Origin: Merdiplasma sp964643295
GTDB taxonomy: Bacteria > Bacillota > Clostridia > Lachnospirales > Lachnospiraceae
Assembly: GCA_964643295.1 (NCBI GenBank)
Contig: CAZXSN010000002.1
Span: forward strand, 1-64,000
DNA: 64,000 nucleotides
Direction of reading: 5' to 3'
Below, piece by piece: positions 1 through 9,146 of this stretch (positions are counted from its first letter, which is position 1; every line of letters begins with the position of its first letter). The notes under the pieces are model-generated. The model was not told the DNA's origin. It ran no database searches and was given only the letters and a program-made list of their open reading frames with translations. Position numbers and translations under genes: made by a program.

Positions 1-190
1 ATTCTGCGGGGTGCAGAGCCGCCCTGGAAGCCAGAATGAACGGCACCCCGGTCTGTTCACCAGGGGCAACGAGCTGAGGCATAACTATGGCATAGGATCC
101 TACAGGATCAAAGGACTTCTGAAGGATCCGACATGCCGGGAGGCCGCCCATCACTGTCCTAGAGTAGTTAGCAGGTCGGGTCCGACAACA
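1..190 (+). ncRNA. Candidate structured RNA (or tail of an unknown gene)
   Basis: This GC-rich stretch contrasts with the AT-rich 550 bp after it. Several complementary segments are visible: 14-21 pairs with 49-55 around one bulged base; 24-27 pairs with 31-34 as an inner hairpin; 22-27 could instead pair with 60-65, and 8-14 with 42-48, so the alternatives cross like a pseudoknot; 95-100 can pair with 124-129; and 177-186 forms a short hairpin. One frame is also open from base 2 to 265, but its translation matches no family I recognise. A structured RNA such as the raiA motif is one possibility, because raiA/hpf-secA-prfB neighbourhoods often lie near uvrB in Firmicutes. That identity is a guess. 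The 5' end may lie outside the window. Confidence 0.3.
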
Positions 191-265
191 AACAAGGAAG
201 CAACTCAGACAGAACGTTTGATCTGTCTAGAACTTTTAACTCTCAAGCAACTAACAGATGAATAA

Positions 266-749
266 CAAACATTATGCGGAGCAAGACTCAATGCCTTCCG
301 TTTCTCAACTGTACGAGCCTTCTCTTTTCTAAAGTGAAAGCCCAATCTCAAAGAGCAATGCGATCTCAATCAAACCTGTAACTGTCATTCGCGAAGTGAA
401 TTGGGGAATCACTTTCTCCGCACGTTTGCTTCCGCTTATTTTTTGAACATCGTTTGTGAAACGAGAATACAGGTATGCCAGCAATCTTATTCAAAGAATC
501 CAAAGCAAAAGCATCTGATGATCTCGTTGCCTGGACAAGAAGGAAGCGCAGTCGAAACCTCGAAGTGCGGTCTTTATTACCTGATACTGCACACACTACA
601 CAGCGAAGAACCAGACGTTGTCTTTTGAAACTCATGATTCAAACTCTCTGTTCGAAGTATTTCCACACTGATGTTGCAGGTGCACACGACCCGCACACGG
701 TGATTGCACAATACTTCTCAAAGTACTGTACATTTCCTTTCACTATGTG
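266..749. other. AT-rich spacer with no supportable gene
   Basis: About 480 bp without a convincing gene. Open frames on both strands (for example 475-750 plus and 366-635 minus) lack a good ribosome site and a recognisable domain, and overlap each other. I see no clear terminator or promoter here. It may be decayed sequence between the upstream locus and uvrB. Confidence 0.5.
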
Positions 750-801
750 ATGATTCAGGCGTCAAAAGGTAATTACGGATTGTTTCGCCGCTTTTAAGCT
801 T
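750..801 (+). repeat. Solo end of the MITE-like repeat found at 51571-51792
   Basis: These 52 bases match the reverse complement of 51740-51790 with only about four substitutions and one extra T. The shared stretch starts ATGATTCAGGCGTCAAAAG and ends at AAGCTT. In both places the repeat points toward the start of a gene (uvrB here, lysR there). Only one end is visible at this site, so it is either a truncated copy or a decayed element that now supplies part of the uvrB upstream region. Confidence 0.7.
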
Positions 802-810
802 CAGCAATTC

Positions 811-819
811 TGCTATACT
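811..819 (+). promoter_or_regulatory. Extended -10 promoter for uvrB
   Basis: TGCTATACT gives an extended -10 (TG at 811-812, TATACT at 814-819) about 75 bp before the uvrB start. The -35 position holds only a weak CTTTTA, which fits an extended -10 promoter. It lies directly beyond the repeat at 750-801. I could not identify a convincing LexA box, although uvrB is SOS-controlled in many Firmicutes. Confidence 0.45.
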
Positions 820-891
820 CTTTCTTGTGTTTTTCTTTCTTTTGATGTTATTTCAAACAGTGAAACAGTTTCGTCATCGGAGGGAGCATGG

Positions 892-2883
892 ATGGATCAT
901 TTTCAGTTACATTCCGAATATCAGCCAACCGGGGATCAGCCGCAGGCCATTGAGAAGCTCGTGCAGGGCTTCCGCGAAGGCAACCAGTGCCAGACACTTT
1001 TGGGTGTGACAGGCTCCGGCAAAACCTTTACCATGGCCAATGTCATCCAGGCGCTAAATCGGCCAACTCTCGTGTTGGCGCACAACAAAACGCTCGCGGC
1101 ACAGCTGTACGGAGAGTTTAAAGAATATTTCCCCGAGAATGCGGTCGAATATTTTGTCTCCTACTATGACTACTATCAGCCGGAGGCCTATGTGCCCTCG
1201 TCGGATACTTACATCGCAAAAGACTCGTCGATCAATGAAGAGATTGACAAGCTGCGTCTGTCTGCCACAGCCTCTCTCGTGGAGCGGCGGGACGTGGTCG
1301 TGGTCTCCAGCGTCTCCTGCATCTATGGCTTAGGCAGCCCGGTCGACTACAAGGAAATGGTGATCTATCTGCGGCAGGGACAGGAACGGGACAGAGAAGA
1401 GGTCATCAAAAAGCTGATTGATATCCAGTACATGCGCAACGACATGGATTTCCATCGCGGAACTTTTCGTGTGCGGGGAGATGTGCTGGAGATCTTTCCG
1501 GCGGATGCGGAAGATTATGCCTATCGGGTTGAATTTTTCGGCGACGAGATCGACCGGATCACGCAGATCGATGTACTCACCGGCATGGCGAAAAAAGCCC
1601 TGGAGTTTATCGCGATCTTCCCGGCTTCCCATTACGTGATGCCTATGAGCCGAATCCTGGATGCAACCGTATCGATCGAGAAAGAGCTGGAGGAACGGGT
1701 TCGGTATTTTAAAAGCGAAGACAAACTGCTGGAAGCGCAGCGAATCGCGGAAAGAACCAATTACGATATTGAGATGCTGAGGGAGACCGGTTTCTGCACG
1801 GGGATAGAAAATTATTCAAGGCATTTGGCGGGTCTTCCGGAAGGATCCACCCCGCAGACACTGATGGACTTCTTTCCCGACGATTATCTGATGATCATCG
1901 ACGAATCCCACATGACGATCCCTCAGGTTCGCGGAATGTTCTTTGGAGATCAGTCGCGCAAGACCACTCTGGTGGACTATGGGTTCCGCCTGCCCTCCGC
2001 CAAAGATAACCGCCCCTTGAATTTTTCAGAGTTTGAAAGTAAAATAGACCAGGTACTGTTTGTATCCGCCACACCGGGGCCTTATGAAGCGGAACATGAG
2101 CTTTTGCGGGCAGAGCAGATCATCCGTCCGACAGGGCTATTGGATCCAAAAGTGGAAATTCGACCGGTGGAAGGGCAAATCGATGACCTGGTCGGTGAGG
2201 TAAATAAGGAAACCAAAAACGGAAATAAGGTGCTTGTTACAACACTGACCAAACATATGGCGGAAGATCTGACTGATTACATGCGGGAAGTCGGCATCCG
2301 TGTGCGCTACCTGCACTCCGATATCGATACACTGGAGCGGACGGAAATCATCCGGGATATGCGCCTGGATGTGTTCGATGTGCTGGTAGGAATCAACCTT
2401 CTGCGGGAAGGCTTGGATATCCCGGAGATCTCTCTGGTGGCCATCCTGGACGCGGATAAGGAAGGATTCCTGCGCTCAGAGACAGCTCTGATCCAGACGA
2501 TCGGCCGCGCCGCCCGCAACGCACAGGGGCATGTGATCATGTATGCGGATACAATAACGGATTCCATGAGACATGCGGTCGATGAGACGGAACGCAGAAG
2601 AAGCATTCAGATGCGCTATAACGAGGAACACGGCATTACCCCGCAAAGCATCCACAAGGCTGTGCGCGATCTGATCAGCATCTCGAAGGAGATCGCGAAA
2701 GAGGAGAAGACGTTTGAGAAAGATCCGGAATCCATGAGCCGCAAGGAGCTGGAGGATCTCATCGCGGAAGTGCAGAAGAAGATGAAAAAGGCCGCCGCGG
2801 AACTTAATTTCGAGGCTGCCGCAGAACTGCGTGACAAGATGATTGAATTAAAGAAACATCTGCAGGAACTGGATGGAAAATAG
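892..2883 (+). CDS. uvrB: Excinuclease ABC subunit B
   Basis: Damage-verifying helicase-like subunit of nucleotide excision repair; it takes DNA from UvrA and then recruits UvrC. The 663-residue length is normal. Walker A GVTGSGKT lies at residues 38-45. The beta-hairpin that clamps one strand carries the YYDYYQPEAYVP motif near residue 95. The DESH box lies near residue 338 (IIDESHMT). A C-terminal UVR coiled-coil, about 620-660, is the UvrC-binding domain. A GGAGGGAG ribosome site precedes the ATG. The stop lies 70 bp before the preferred uvrA start, so the two form an operon. Confidence 0.97.
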   Translation: MDHFQLHSEYQPTGDQPQAIEKLVQGFREGNQCQTLLGVTGSGKTFTMANVIQALNRPTLVLAHNKTLAAQLYGEFKEYFPENAVEYFVSYYDYYQPEAYVPSSDTYIAKDSSINEEIDKLRLSATASLVERRDVVVVSSVSCIYGLGSPVDYKEMVIYLRQGQERDREEVIKKLIDIQYMRNDMDFHRGTFRVRGDVLEIFPADAEDYAYRVEFFGDEIDRITQIDVLTGMAKKALEFIAIFPASHYVMPMSRILDATVSIEKELEERVRYFKSEDKLLEAQRIAERTNYDIEMLRETGFCTGIENYSRHLAGLPEGSTPQTLMDFFPDDYLMIIDESHMTIPQVRGMFFGDQSRKTTLVDYGFRLPSAKDNRPLNFSEFESKIDQVLFVSATPGPYEAEHELLRAEQIIRPTGLLDPKVEIRPVEGQIDDLVGEVNKETKNGNKVLVTTLTKHMAEDLTDYMREVGIRVRYLHSDIDTLERTEIIRDMRLDVFDVLVGINLLREGLDIPEISLVAILDADKEGFLRSETALIQTIGRAARNAQGHVIMYADTITDSMRHAVDETERRRSIQMRYNEEHGITPQSIHKAVRDLISISKEIAKEEKTFEKDPESMSRKELEDLIAEVQKKMKKAAAELNFEAAAELRDKMIELKKHLQELDGK

Positions 2884-2953
2884 GGCGCAAAAGTACGCCA
2901 CAGGACGGGCAGGGGAAACCAGCCCGTTCATAAAGGAGACCAAACTTAAAACT

Positions 2954-5863
2954 ATGCAGGAAACAAAGGACATTAAAAAATATATCCGAATCCGGGGAGC
3001 GAACGAACACAACCTGAAAAATATCAGTCTCGACATCCCGCGCAACCAGTTTGTGGTCCTGACCGGGCTGTCAGGGTCCGGAAAATCCTCCCTGGCATTT
3101 GATACCATCTATGCCGAAGGGCAGAGAAGATACATGGAATCACTGTCCTCCTACGCGAGACAGTTTTTGGGACAGATGGAGAAGCCGGAGGTGGAAAGCA
3201 TTGAGGGGCTGCCACCCGCGATCTCCATTGACCAGAAATCCACCAACCGAAATCCCCGTTCCACGGTGGGCACGGTGACCGAAATCTACGACTATTTCCG
3301 TCTGCTCTACGCCCGGGTAGGGATTCCCCACTGCCCGCAATGCGGCAGAGAAATCAGACGGCAGAGCGTCGATCAGATGGTAGATCAGCTGATGGCGTTG
3401 CCGGAACGCACAAGACTGCAGCTTCTGGCCCCTGTGGTGCGCGGACGAAAAGGAGAGCACACAAAACTGCTGCAGCAGGCCAAACGCAGCGGATATGTAC
3501 GGGTACGCATTGACGGCAGTCTCTATGAACTTTCCGAAGAAATCAAGCTGGATAAGAATAGCAAGCACAATATCGAGATCCTCGTGGACCGTCTGGTGGT
3601 GAAGCCTGGGATTGAGAAGCGTCTGGCGGAATCGCTGGAACAGGTGATGGAACTGGCGGAAGGTCTGGCGATGGTCGAGGTGGAAAAGCCACGGACGGAT
3701 CTTGACCAGCCGATGGAGACAAGACTTTCCCAGTCCGCTTCTGAGACGGAGACCGAAACCCTCAACTTCAGTCAGAATTTCGCCTGTCCGGACTGCGGAA
3801 TCAGCATCGATGAAATCGAGCCCCGCAGTTTTTCCTTCAACAACCCGTTCGGGGCCTGTCCGGAGTGCGCTGGCCTGGGTTACAAGATGGAGTTTGACGT
3901 GGATCTGATGATCCCTGACAGGTCCTTAAGCATCACGGAAGGCGCGATCACGGTGATCGGCTGGCAGTCCTGCAGGGAAAAGGGCAGTTTTACCCGTGCG
4001 ATCCTGGACGCACTGGCCGAGGAGTACCATTTTGACCTGAACACCCCGTTTGAAAAACTTCCCGAGCGGATTCAGGATATCATCATCTACGGGACGAATG
4101 GGCATAAGGTCAAAGTCCACTATGAGGGACAGCGCGGGGTGGGAGACTATGATGTCGACTTTGAAGGCCTGATCCGCAACGTGGAGCGCCGGTATCGGGA
4201 AACCACCTCGGAAAGCACCAAAGCGGAGTACGAGGAATTCATGCGCATCACACCCTGCAAGGCCTGTAAAGGACAACGGCTGAAACCGTCGGCCCTGGCA
4301 GTGACCGTTTCCGGAAAGAATATCTATGAGATCACTTCGATCCCGATCGGACAGCTGCGGGAATTCCTGCAAACGATTGAGCTCAGTCAGCAGCAGCTGC
4401 TGATCGGACAGCAGATTTTGCGGGAAATTCGGGCACGTGTGCAGTTTCTGGTGGATGTGGGACTGGATTATCTGAATCTTTCCCGGGCGACGGGCACACT
4501 CTCCGGCGGAGAAGCGCAGCGTATCCGTCTGGCAACCCAGATCGGATCCGGTCTGGTGGGGGTTGCCTACATCCTGGATGAACCGAGCATCGGTCTGCAT
4601 CAGCGGGACAATGACAAGCTGTTAAACGCCCTCTTCTCTCTGCGTGACCTTGGCAATACGGTAATCGTCGTGGAGCATGACGAAGACACGATGCGGGCGG
4701 CGGATTATATCGTGGACATCGGCCCCGGAGCCGGGGAACACGGCGGAAAAGTGGTTGCGGAAGGTACTGCGGAGGAGATTATGAATACCCCCGGTTCCAT
4801 CACCGGGGATTATCTGGCCGGACGGAAAAAGATCCCGATCCCAAAGAAGCGCAGGGTGCCGACCGGGTGGCTAAAAGTGACCGGAGCGGCAGAAAACAAC
4901 CTGAAATCCATTACCGTCAGATTTCCACTGGGCGTATTTACCTGCGTGACCGGCGTATCAGGATCCGGGAAGAGTTCCTTGGTCGACGAGGTGCTGTACA
5001 AGGCTCTGGCAAACAAACTGAACCATGCGAGAATGGTTACCGGAAAATTCGAGAGCATCGAAGGTTTAAACCAGGTGGATAAGGTGATCGCCATCGACCA
5101 GTCACCGATCGGACGCACCCCGCGCTCCAACCCCGCAACCTACACGGGAGTTTTTGACCAGATCCGCGATCTGTTTGCCAGCACGGTGGACGCAAAAGCC
5201 AGAGGGTACAAAAAGGGACGCTTCAGCTTTAACGTCAAGGGCGGTCGCTGTGAGGCCTGCGGCGGCGACGGCATCATCAAGATTGAGATGCATTTTCTGC
5301 CGGATGTCTATGTGCCCTGTGAGGTCTGCCATGGAAGGCGCTACAACCGTGAGACACTCGAGGTAAAGTACAAGGGAAAGAATATCTATGATGTTTTGAA
5401 CATGACCGTGGAGGAAGCGCTGGACTTTTTTGATCACGTTCCTTCGATCCGGAAAAAGATTCAGACGCTCTACGATGTAGGCCTTTCCTACATCAAGCTG
5501 GGACAGCCCTCCACCGAGCTTTCCGGCGGCGAGGCACAGAGAATCAAGCTGGCGACAGAGCTTAGCCGGTACAGTACCGGACACACCGTGTACATCCTTG
5601 ACGAACCGACCACGGGGCTGCATTTCGCGGATGTGCATAAGCTGATCGAAATCCTGCAGCGTCTGGCATCAGCCGGGAATACGGTGATTGTCATTGAGCA
5701 CAACCTGGATGTGATCAAGACCGCCGATTATCTGATCGATCTGGGTCCGGAAGGCGGAGACGGCGGCGGCACGGTAATCGCGACGGGAACCCCCGAGGAA
5801 GTGGCCAGAAATCCGGCATCCTATACAGGCATGTATGTGAAGAAGTATCTGGAGCAGCACTGA
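2954..5863 (+). CDS. uvrA: Excinuclease ABC subunit A
   Basis: Dimeric DNA-damage sensor of nucleotide excision repair, with two ABC ATPase modules. From the ATG at 2954 it is 969 residues. The first Walker A is GLSGSGKS and the second GVSGSGKS; both signature motifs read LSGGEAQRI. Three CxxC zinc-binding regions are seen: CPQCG near residue 120, CPDCG/CPECAG in the middle, and CEACGG with CEVCHG in the second half. The frame stays open back to 2873, overlapping the end of uvrB by 11 bp, but the added residues look non-native and the AAAGGAGAC at 2932 serves the later ATG, with a long spacing of about 15 nt. The exact start is therefore uncertain; the function is not. Confidence 0.97.
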   Translation: MQETKDIKKYIRIRGANEHNLKNISLDIPRNQFVVLTGLSGSGKSSLAFDTIYAEGQRRYMESLSSYARQFLGQMEKPEVESIEGLPPAISIDQKSTNRNPRSTVGTVTEIYDYFRLLYARVGIPHCPQCGREIRRQSVDQMVDQLMALPERTRLQLLAPVVRGRKGEHTKLLQQAKRSGYVRVRIDGSLYELSEEIKLDKNSKHNIEILVDRLVVKPGIEKRLAESLEQVMELAEGLAMVEVEKPRTDLDQPMETRLSQSASETETETLNFSQNFACPDCGISIDEIEPRSFSFNNPFGACPECAGLGYKMEFDVDLMIPDRSLSITEGAITVIGWQSCREKGSFTRAILDALAEEYHFDLNTPFEKLPERIQDIIIYGTNGHKVKVHYEGQRGVGDYDVDFEGLIRNVERRYRETTSESTKAEYEEFMRITPCKACKGQRLKPSALAVTVSGKNIYEITSIPIGQLREFLQTIELSQQQLLIGQQILREIRARVQFLVDVGLDYLNLSRATGTLSGGEAQRIRLATQIGSGLVGVAYILDEPSIGLHQRDNDKLLNALFSLRDLGNTVIVVEHDEDTMRAADYIVDIGPGAGEHGGKVVAEGTAEEIMNTPGSITGDYLAGRKKIPIPKKRRVPTGWLKVTGAAENNLKSITVRFPLGVFTCVTGVSGSGKSSLVDEVLYKALANKLNHARMVTGKFESIEGLNQVDKVIAIDQSPIGRTPRSNPATYTGVFDQIRDLFASTVDAKARGYKKGRFSFNVKGGRCEACGGDGIIKIEMHFLPDVYVPCEVCHGRRYNRETLEVKYKGKNIYDVLNMTVEEALDFFDHVPSIRKKIQTLYDVGLSYIKLGQPSTELSGGEAQRIKLATELSRYSTGHTVYILDEPTTGLHFADVHKLIEILQRLASAGNTVIVIEHNLDVIKTADYLIDLGPEGGDGGGTVIATGTPEEVARNPASYTGMYVKKYLEQH

Positions 5864-5880
5864 AGAAATGCGCACACAGA

Positions 5881-5908
5881 AAAAAGTCCGGGGGAACCGG
5901 ACTTTTTT
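5881..5908 (+). terminator. Rho-independent terminator after uvrA
   Basis: An 11-bp stem (5881-5891 with 5897-5907) around a GGGAA loop, ending in a T run, 17 bp after the uvrA stop. The A run on the other side could let it work in both directions. Confidence 0.9.
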
Positions 5909-5944
5909 CGGGAAAGAGAAAAAATTAAAATGTTTTGAGGGAGT

Positions 5945-6016
5945 ACTTCGCAGCGTGTGGGAGCTGCGAAGTGTGAGTTATGAAACATCTTAGCTCTCTT
6001 CTGCTAAGATGTTTTT
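5945..6016. terminator. Tandem hairpins between uvrA and the LytR_C gene
   Basis: Two perfect inverted repeats follow the uvrA terminator: ACTTCGCAGC at 5945-5954 with its complement at 5963-5972, and AAACATCTTAGC at 5983-5994 with its complement at 6003-6014, the latter followed by a T run. The second looks like a back-up terminator; the first has no clear role. Confidence 0.6.
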
Positions 6017-6112
6017 AGTATAGCCGGGAAATGTGTTGAGATTGTGATTAAATTCTAAAGGAATTGTGAAAATCCTTAAACAAGAATTAAAAGAGGGCCA
6101 TTCTGGCCCCAA

Positions 6113-6165
6113 TGAAAGAGGCCTGCCGCAAACGAATACTGCTTCGTCCGCCGCAGGCCTTTTAT
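6113..6165 (-). terminator. Terminator of the LytR_C gene
   Basis: AGGCCTGC at 6119-6126 pairs with GCAGGCCT at 6153-6160, with an A/T-rich flank on each side. It lies just beyond the stop of the minus-strand gene that ends at 6193. Confidence 0.65.
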
Positions 6166-6192
6166 TTACCTGTTAAATCTTCTATTCTATCA

Positions 6193-6852
6193 TCAGTTGA
6201 TCACGTCGTTGCGTCCCAGCAGAACATAGATATCCACCTGCTCAGGAAGGCTCTCTCCTTCTGCAGTCTGAATGGTTCCTTCCGGAAGTGCCCCCACCGT
6301 AAACTGCGCGTCGGGGAATACCGCCCGCAAAACTCCGGCGTTCGCGCCGTTTTGCGCGTAGATCACAGTATTCTCCTGAGACTGCGCATTAAAGCTGGCC
6401 GATACAACATTCAGGAACCCTGCCTGTTCCAACTGATCCGCCCAATACCGGGCAACACCGTCTGTGTTTGTCCCATTCAGCACAACAATGTCCTGCAGAC
6501 GTTCTTCCGTTGTCAGATTCTGCACTGCATTGGTCTGCGGTGTCACCGGCGTTCCGTCGGCGTTTGTCTCAGGAGCTGCCGCGTTTGTTTCCGCAGGCTG
6601 TACGGGTGCTTCCGTCGCAGGCGCAGGCGTACTGGCCTGTGTCTCAGACTCCGTTTCTGTCTCCCGCTCAGTAAACGTATATTCCGTTTCATTGGCCGCA
6701 GCTATTTCCACCTGCTCCTCATAAAGCCTCTTCCGGCGCTGATTGTTTAAGAAAAGCAAGACAATGCAGGCCAGCAGAAGCAGAACAGTTCCCATATATG
6801 TAACCTTATGAACTAAGTTATTTTCATTTTTAGATTTCGACTTTTTTGACAT
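6193..6852 (-). CDS. Membrane-anchored LytR_C-domain protein
   Basis: Predicted single-pass membrane protein of 219 residues. A short basic N-terminus (rich in Lys and Ser) precedes a transmembrane helix at about residues 18-36. A Thr/Glu/Pro-rich linker follows (about 50-115), containing repeated TET-type runs. The last 100 residues resemble the LytR_C (LytR/CpsA/Psr C-terminal) domain: DIVVLNGTNTDGVARYWADQL and a terminal VDIYVLLGRNDV. In other proteins this domain follows an LCP catalytic domain; here it stands alone. The linker and topology suggest it is displayed on the outer face, where it may help the LCP protein at 8015-9076. That partnership is inferred only from proximity. Confidence 0.75.
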   Translation of the reverse strand: MSKKSKSKNENNLVHKVTYMGTVLLLLACIVLLFLNNQRRKRLYEEQVEIAAANETEYTFTERETETESETQASTPAPATEAPVQPAETNAAAPETNADGTPVTPQTNAVQNLTTEERLQDIVVLNGTNTDGVARYWADQLEQAGFLNVVSASFNAQSQENTVIYAQNGANAGVLRAVFPDAQFTVGALPEGTIQTAEGESLPEQVDIYVLLGRNDVIN

Positions 6853-7256
6853 GTCTCATGCCCTTTCATGCGTTCTCAGTTTTGTAAATTTAATAGGTCA
6901 CCAGTGTCTAATTGGAAAGTTCACTATATCTCTTAAGGAAAAAACATATTCTCTTCTTACCATATCATTTCCCAACAAATTTGGAAATCAAATCAGAGAA
7001 AAACAGATGTCACAAAATTTAAGAAAAATAAATCATCTAGTAATGATGTTAGCCTAGAAATAAATTGGTTCCATTTCAAGTTTCTAAGATGCCCAGTCTA
7101 AAACATACAAACCTGTACACTGGCCAGCTAACGCGGCCAAGTTCCACTTATCAGTGATTTCAGCCAGATGCACGTATCATAATCTAAAGCAACTCAGAAA
7201 TCCTTGAAATTCGTCCTCACCAAACCAATACATTTCTCGACAAACATCATGGAAAA
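6853..7256. other. AT-rich intergenic region
   Basis: About 400 bp between two minus-strand genes. It is richer in A and T than its neighbours. It must hold the promoter of the LytR_C gene, but I found no sigma-A site with good hexamers and spacing. No supportable open frame is present. Confidence 0.4.
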
Positions 7257-7293
7257 ACTGGCGAAAAAGAAAACCGCTAACTTTCTCGCCAGT
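7257..7293 (-). terminator. Terminator of the small secreted protein gene
   Basis: ACTGGCGA at 7257-7264 pairs with TCGCCAGT at 7286-7293. Read on the minus strand, the stem is followed by a run of five T. It lies about 20 bp beyond the stop at 7314. Confidence 0.8.
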
Positions 7294-7313
7294 CCTCCTA
7301 CCGCTGAGAAGAA

Positions 7314-7934
7314 TTAATTACTTGTAGTTTTCTCGAGAATCGTAAACGGACCACAAAACGGGAAATTCACTCTGATTGTACCAGTCCTTGGGTCTAAAAA
7401 TTGATCATCAAGTTCAATAAAGTAGACATCTCCTGTGTACGGATCCAACAGCATAGCTACGTAATCTTTTGACTCCGTGTATCGCAGTGCATCGATTTCA
7501 AGTTCTATTTCGATTCCACCTTCGAATGTATGGTCATAAGATAACTCGTTATCCTTTTGCAGCGCAAATCCATAAAATTGCATGATTGGATCGTATTCCA
7601 AGGGATCGATTGGTTCACCATTCGTTGTATCAACCAGTCCATCAGCTGACAATTTGACTCCAAGAAGTTCCAACAACTCCGCCACCGTGATCGATTCTGT
7701 CGCGCTGTTAAGTTTGCTGACAGCTTCCTGAACTTTTTCGCTTTTGAACTGCTTAACATCGTCTTCTGATAATGGGTCAAACGCAGGAATAGTGTATTGC
7801 GGAAGTTTGCTTTCCTGTCCTTCTACTACCTTGGCATGATCGACAACACCCGTTAAACTGGGGTTCGCAAACGCACCGATCCCCATCGTCAGTGTCATGG
7901 CAACAGCACACAAAACTGCAACGATCTTTTTCAT
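7314..7934 (-). CDS. Secreted protein of unknown function
   Basis: Predicted 206-residue exported protein. The signal peptide is clear: MKKIVAVLC, then a hydrophobic core, with cleavage likely after AFA near residue 23. No known domain was recognised. The mature part is acidic, with a SITVAELLELLGVKL segment in the middle and a beta-rich C-terminal half containing LDPYTGDVYFIEL. A perfect AAAGGAGG lies 8 nt before the ATG at 7934, which is why this start was chosen over a GTG at 7943. It follows the LCP gene on the same strand with about 80 bp between, so it may be expressed with the capsule-control genes, but it has its own strong ribosome site and terminator. Confidence 0.7.
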   Translation of the reverse strand: MKKIVAVLCAVAMTLTMGIGAFANPSLTGVVDHAKVVEGQESKLPQYTIPAFDPLSEDDVKQFKSEKVQEAVSKLNSATESITVAELLELLGVKLSADGLVDTTNGEPIDPLEYDPIMQFYGFALQKDNELSYDHTFEGGIEIELEIDALRYTESKDYVAMLLDPYTGDVYFIELDDQFLDPRTGTIRVNFPFCGPFTILEKTTSN

Positions 7935-8014
7935 TTTTCTCACCTCCTTTCCTTAAAATTTTGATCCATAACGGACCAATATATGTTCAAACTTTTTGCA
8001 AAGTTTAAACCAGA

Positions 8015-9076
8015 TTAAATTTCTTCATAGAAGAGTTCGACGATCTTCTCCTGCAGAGCGCTCTCATCGACATAGAACTCATCATGAAGATCCCCCAGTC
8101 GATCCTCCCCTTCCGGGATATAGAAGTCGCTGTCATCAAAGGATACCTTATCCACGAGGTTTACCAGATCAATGTATTTGTTTCTCGTGATACTGGTCAG
8201 CACATAGTCATTCATCCTCTGCGCATTGTTCCAGGTCGCTTCCGGTTCCTGCCGCAGCTTATCCATCATCTGATCCACGAAAGCCGTGATAAACCCCTTC
8301 TGCCGTTCCATTCGTCCTTCATTACTGAAGTCCACTTCGATATCTCTGGTGCGAAGGTAGGTCTCGATGTTACTGTCATCGAGTTTCACCTGCGCTCCCT
8401 TCTTAAACACCGGATCCACTTCCTCCAGATCATCGTTCGGCACTGTGACGGTGATCCCGCCGGCCAGATCATTGATATAAGGAAGGGAAGAACGGTTCGT
8501 CACCACGTATTCTGTGATAGGCAGTCCCCCAAGCAGGTTGGAAACCGCGTCCCGCAGATTCTCACAGCTGGCTTTCCCGCCGTCCCCGTAGGTAAACGCA
8601 AGGCAGAGATGGCTGACATACGTTCCGCGGTCCCGACCGGTCACCGAATACCGGCGGATATCCGTCATGGTATCACGGTTCAGTCCCATGATGGTCAGCT
8701 TCCCGTGCTGTTTGTCAATAATCGCCAGATAGATACTGTCCGCCCGCGGCGCGTCCGTGTATCCGGTCGGCTCCAGAAGTCCATCCGAATCAATACCGGC
8801 GTAGAGGATCGTCGTAATCAGAGAATTGTACTGATAGCTTTTCCCCTTGTACTTGATATTGCGGTAGCCGCTGCCCATGTTGATGGAATTACCGGCCGTC
8901 ACATGGCGGCTGTTCTGCTTTTGAATGGTGGAATAGGCAAAAACCGAAAGTCCCGCCACAATCACAACCGCAATGACGGCAGCTGCCACAATCGTCTTAC
9001 GGTTTTCTCTGAACCACCGGCGTATTTTATGAAACCTGCGGTGCCTGTGGTGTTTTTTCTTTTTCTCTGCTGCCAT
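8015..9076 (-). CDS. LCP family glycopolymer ligase-type protein
   Basis: LytR-CpsA-Psr proteins transfer lipid-linked surface polymers (teichoic acid or capsule) to peptidoglycan. This one has 353 residues: a very basic N-terminus with KKKKHHRHRRFHKIRRWF, one transmembrane helix (about 27-49), then the extracellular LCP domain. Visible family motifs include RADSIYLAIID, GLNRDTMTDI, and a C-terminal RTRDIEVDFSNEGRMERQKGF block with the expected arginines. It is the last enzyme gene of the set CpsB - adaptor - BY-kinase - LCP, all on one strand, the usual regulatory head of a capsule operon. No polymerase or flippase is beside it; the other glycan genes of the window lie at 58.9-64 kb. Confidence 0.9.
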   Translation of the reverse strand: MAAEKKKKHHRHRRFHKIRRWFRENRKTIVAAAVIAVVIVAGLSVFAYSTIQKQNSRHVTAGNSINMGSGYRNIKYKGKSYQYNSLITTILYAGIDSDGLLEPTGYTDAPRADSIYLAIIDKQHGKLTIMGLNRDTMTDIRRYSVTGRDRGTYVSHLCLAFTYGDGGKASCENLRDAVSNLLGGLPITEYVVTNRSSLPYINDLAGGITVTVPNDDLEEVDPVFKKGAQVKLDDSNIETYLRTRDIEVDFSNEGRMERQKGFITAFVDQMMDKLRQEPEATWNNAQRMNDYVLTSITRNKYIDLVNLVDKVSFDDSDFYIPEGEDRLGDLHDEFYVDESALQEKIVELFYEEI

Positions 9077-9146
9077 AGACGCCCTGCCCTTTCTTCACAC
9101 GCCTTTCCATCTTCCCCGGTCTGATCCCTGCCAGACCGGCTCTGAA

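Noticed and set aside
475..750. A 91-codon plus-strand frame upstream of uvrB
   Set aside because: No ribosome site, no domain, AT-rich context, and it runs into the repeat end.
8084..9124. A 346-codon plus-strand frame
   Set aside because: It is antisense to the LCP gene, which has clear family motifs and fits the operon.
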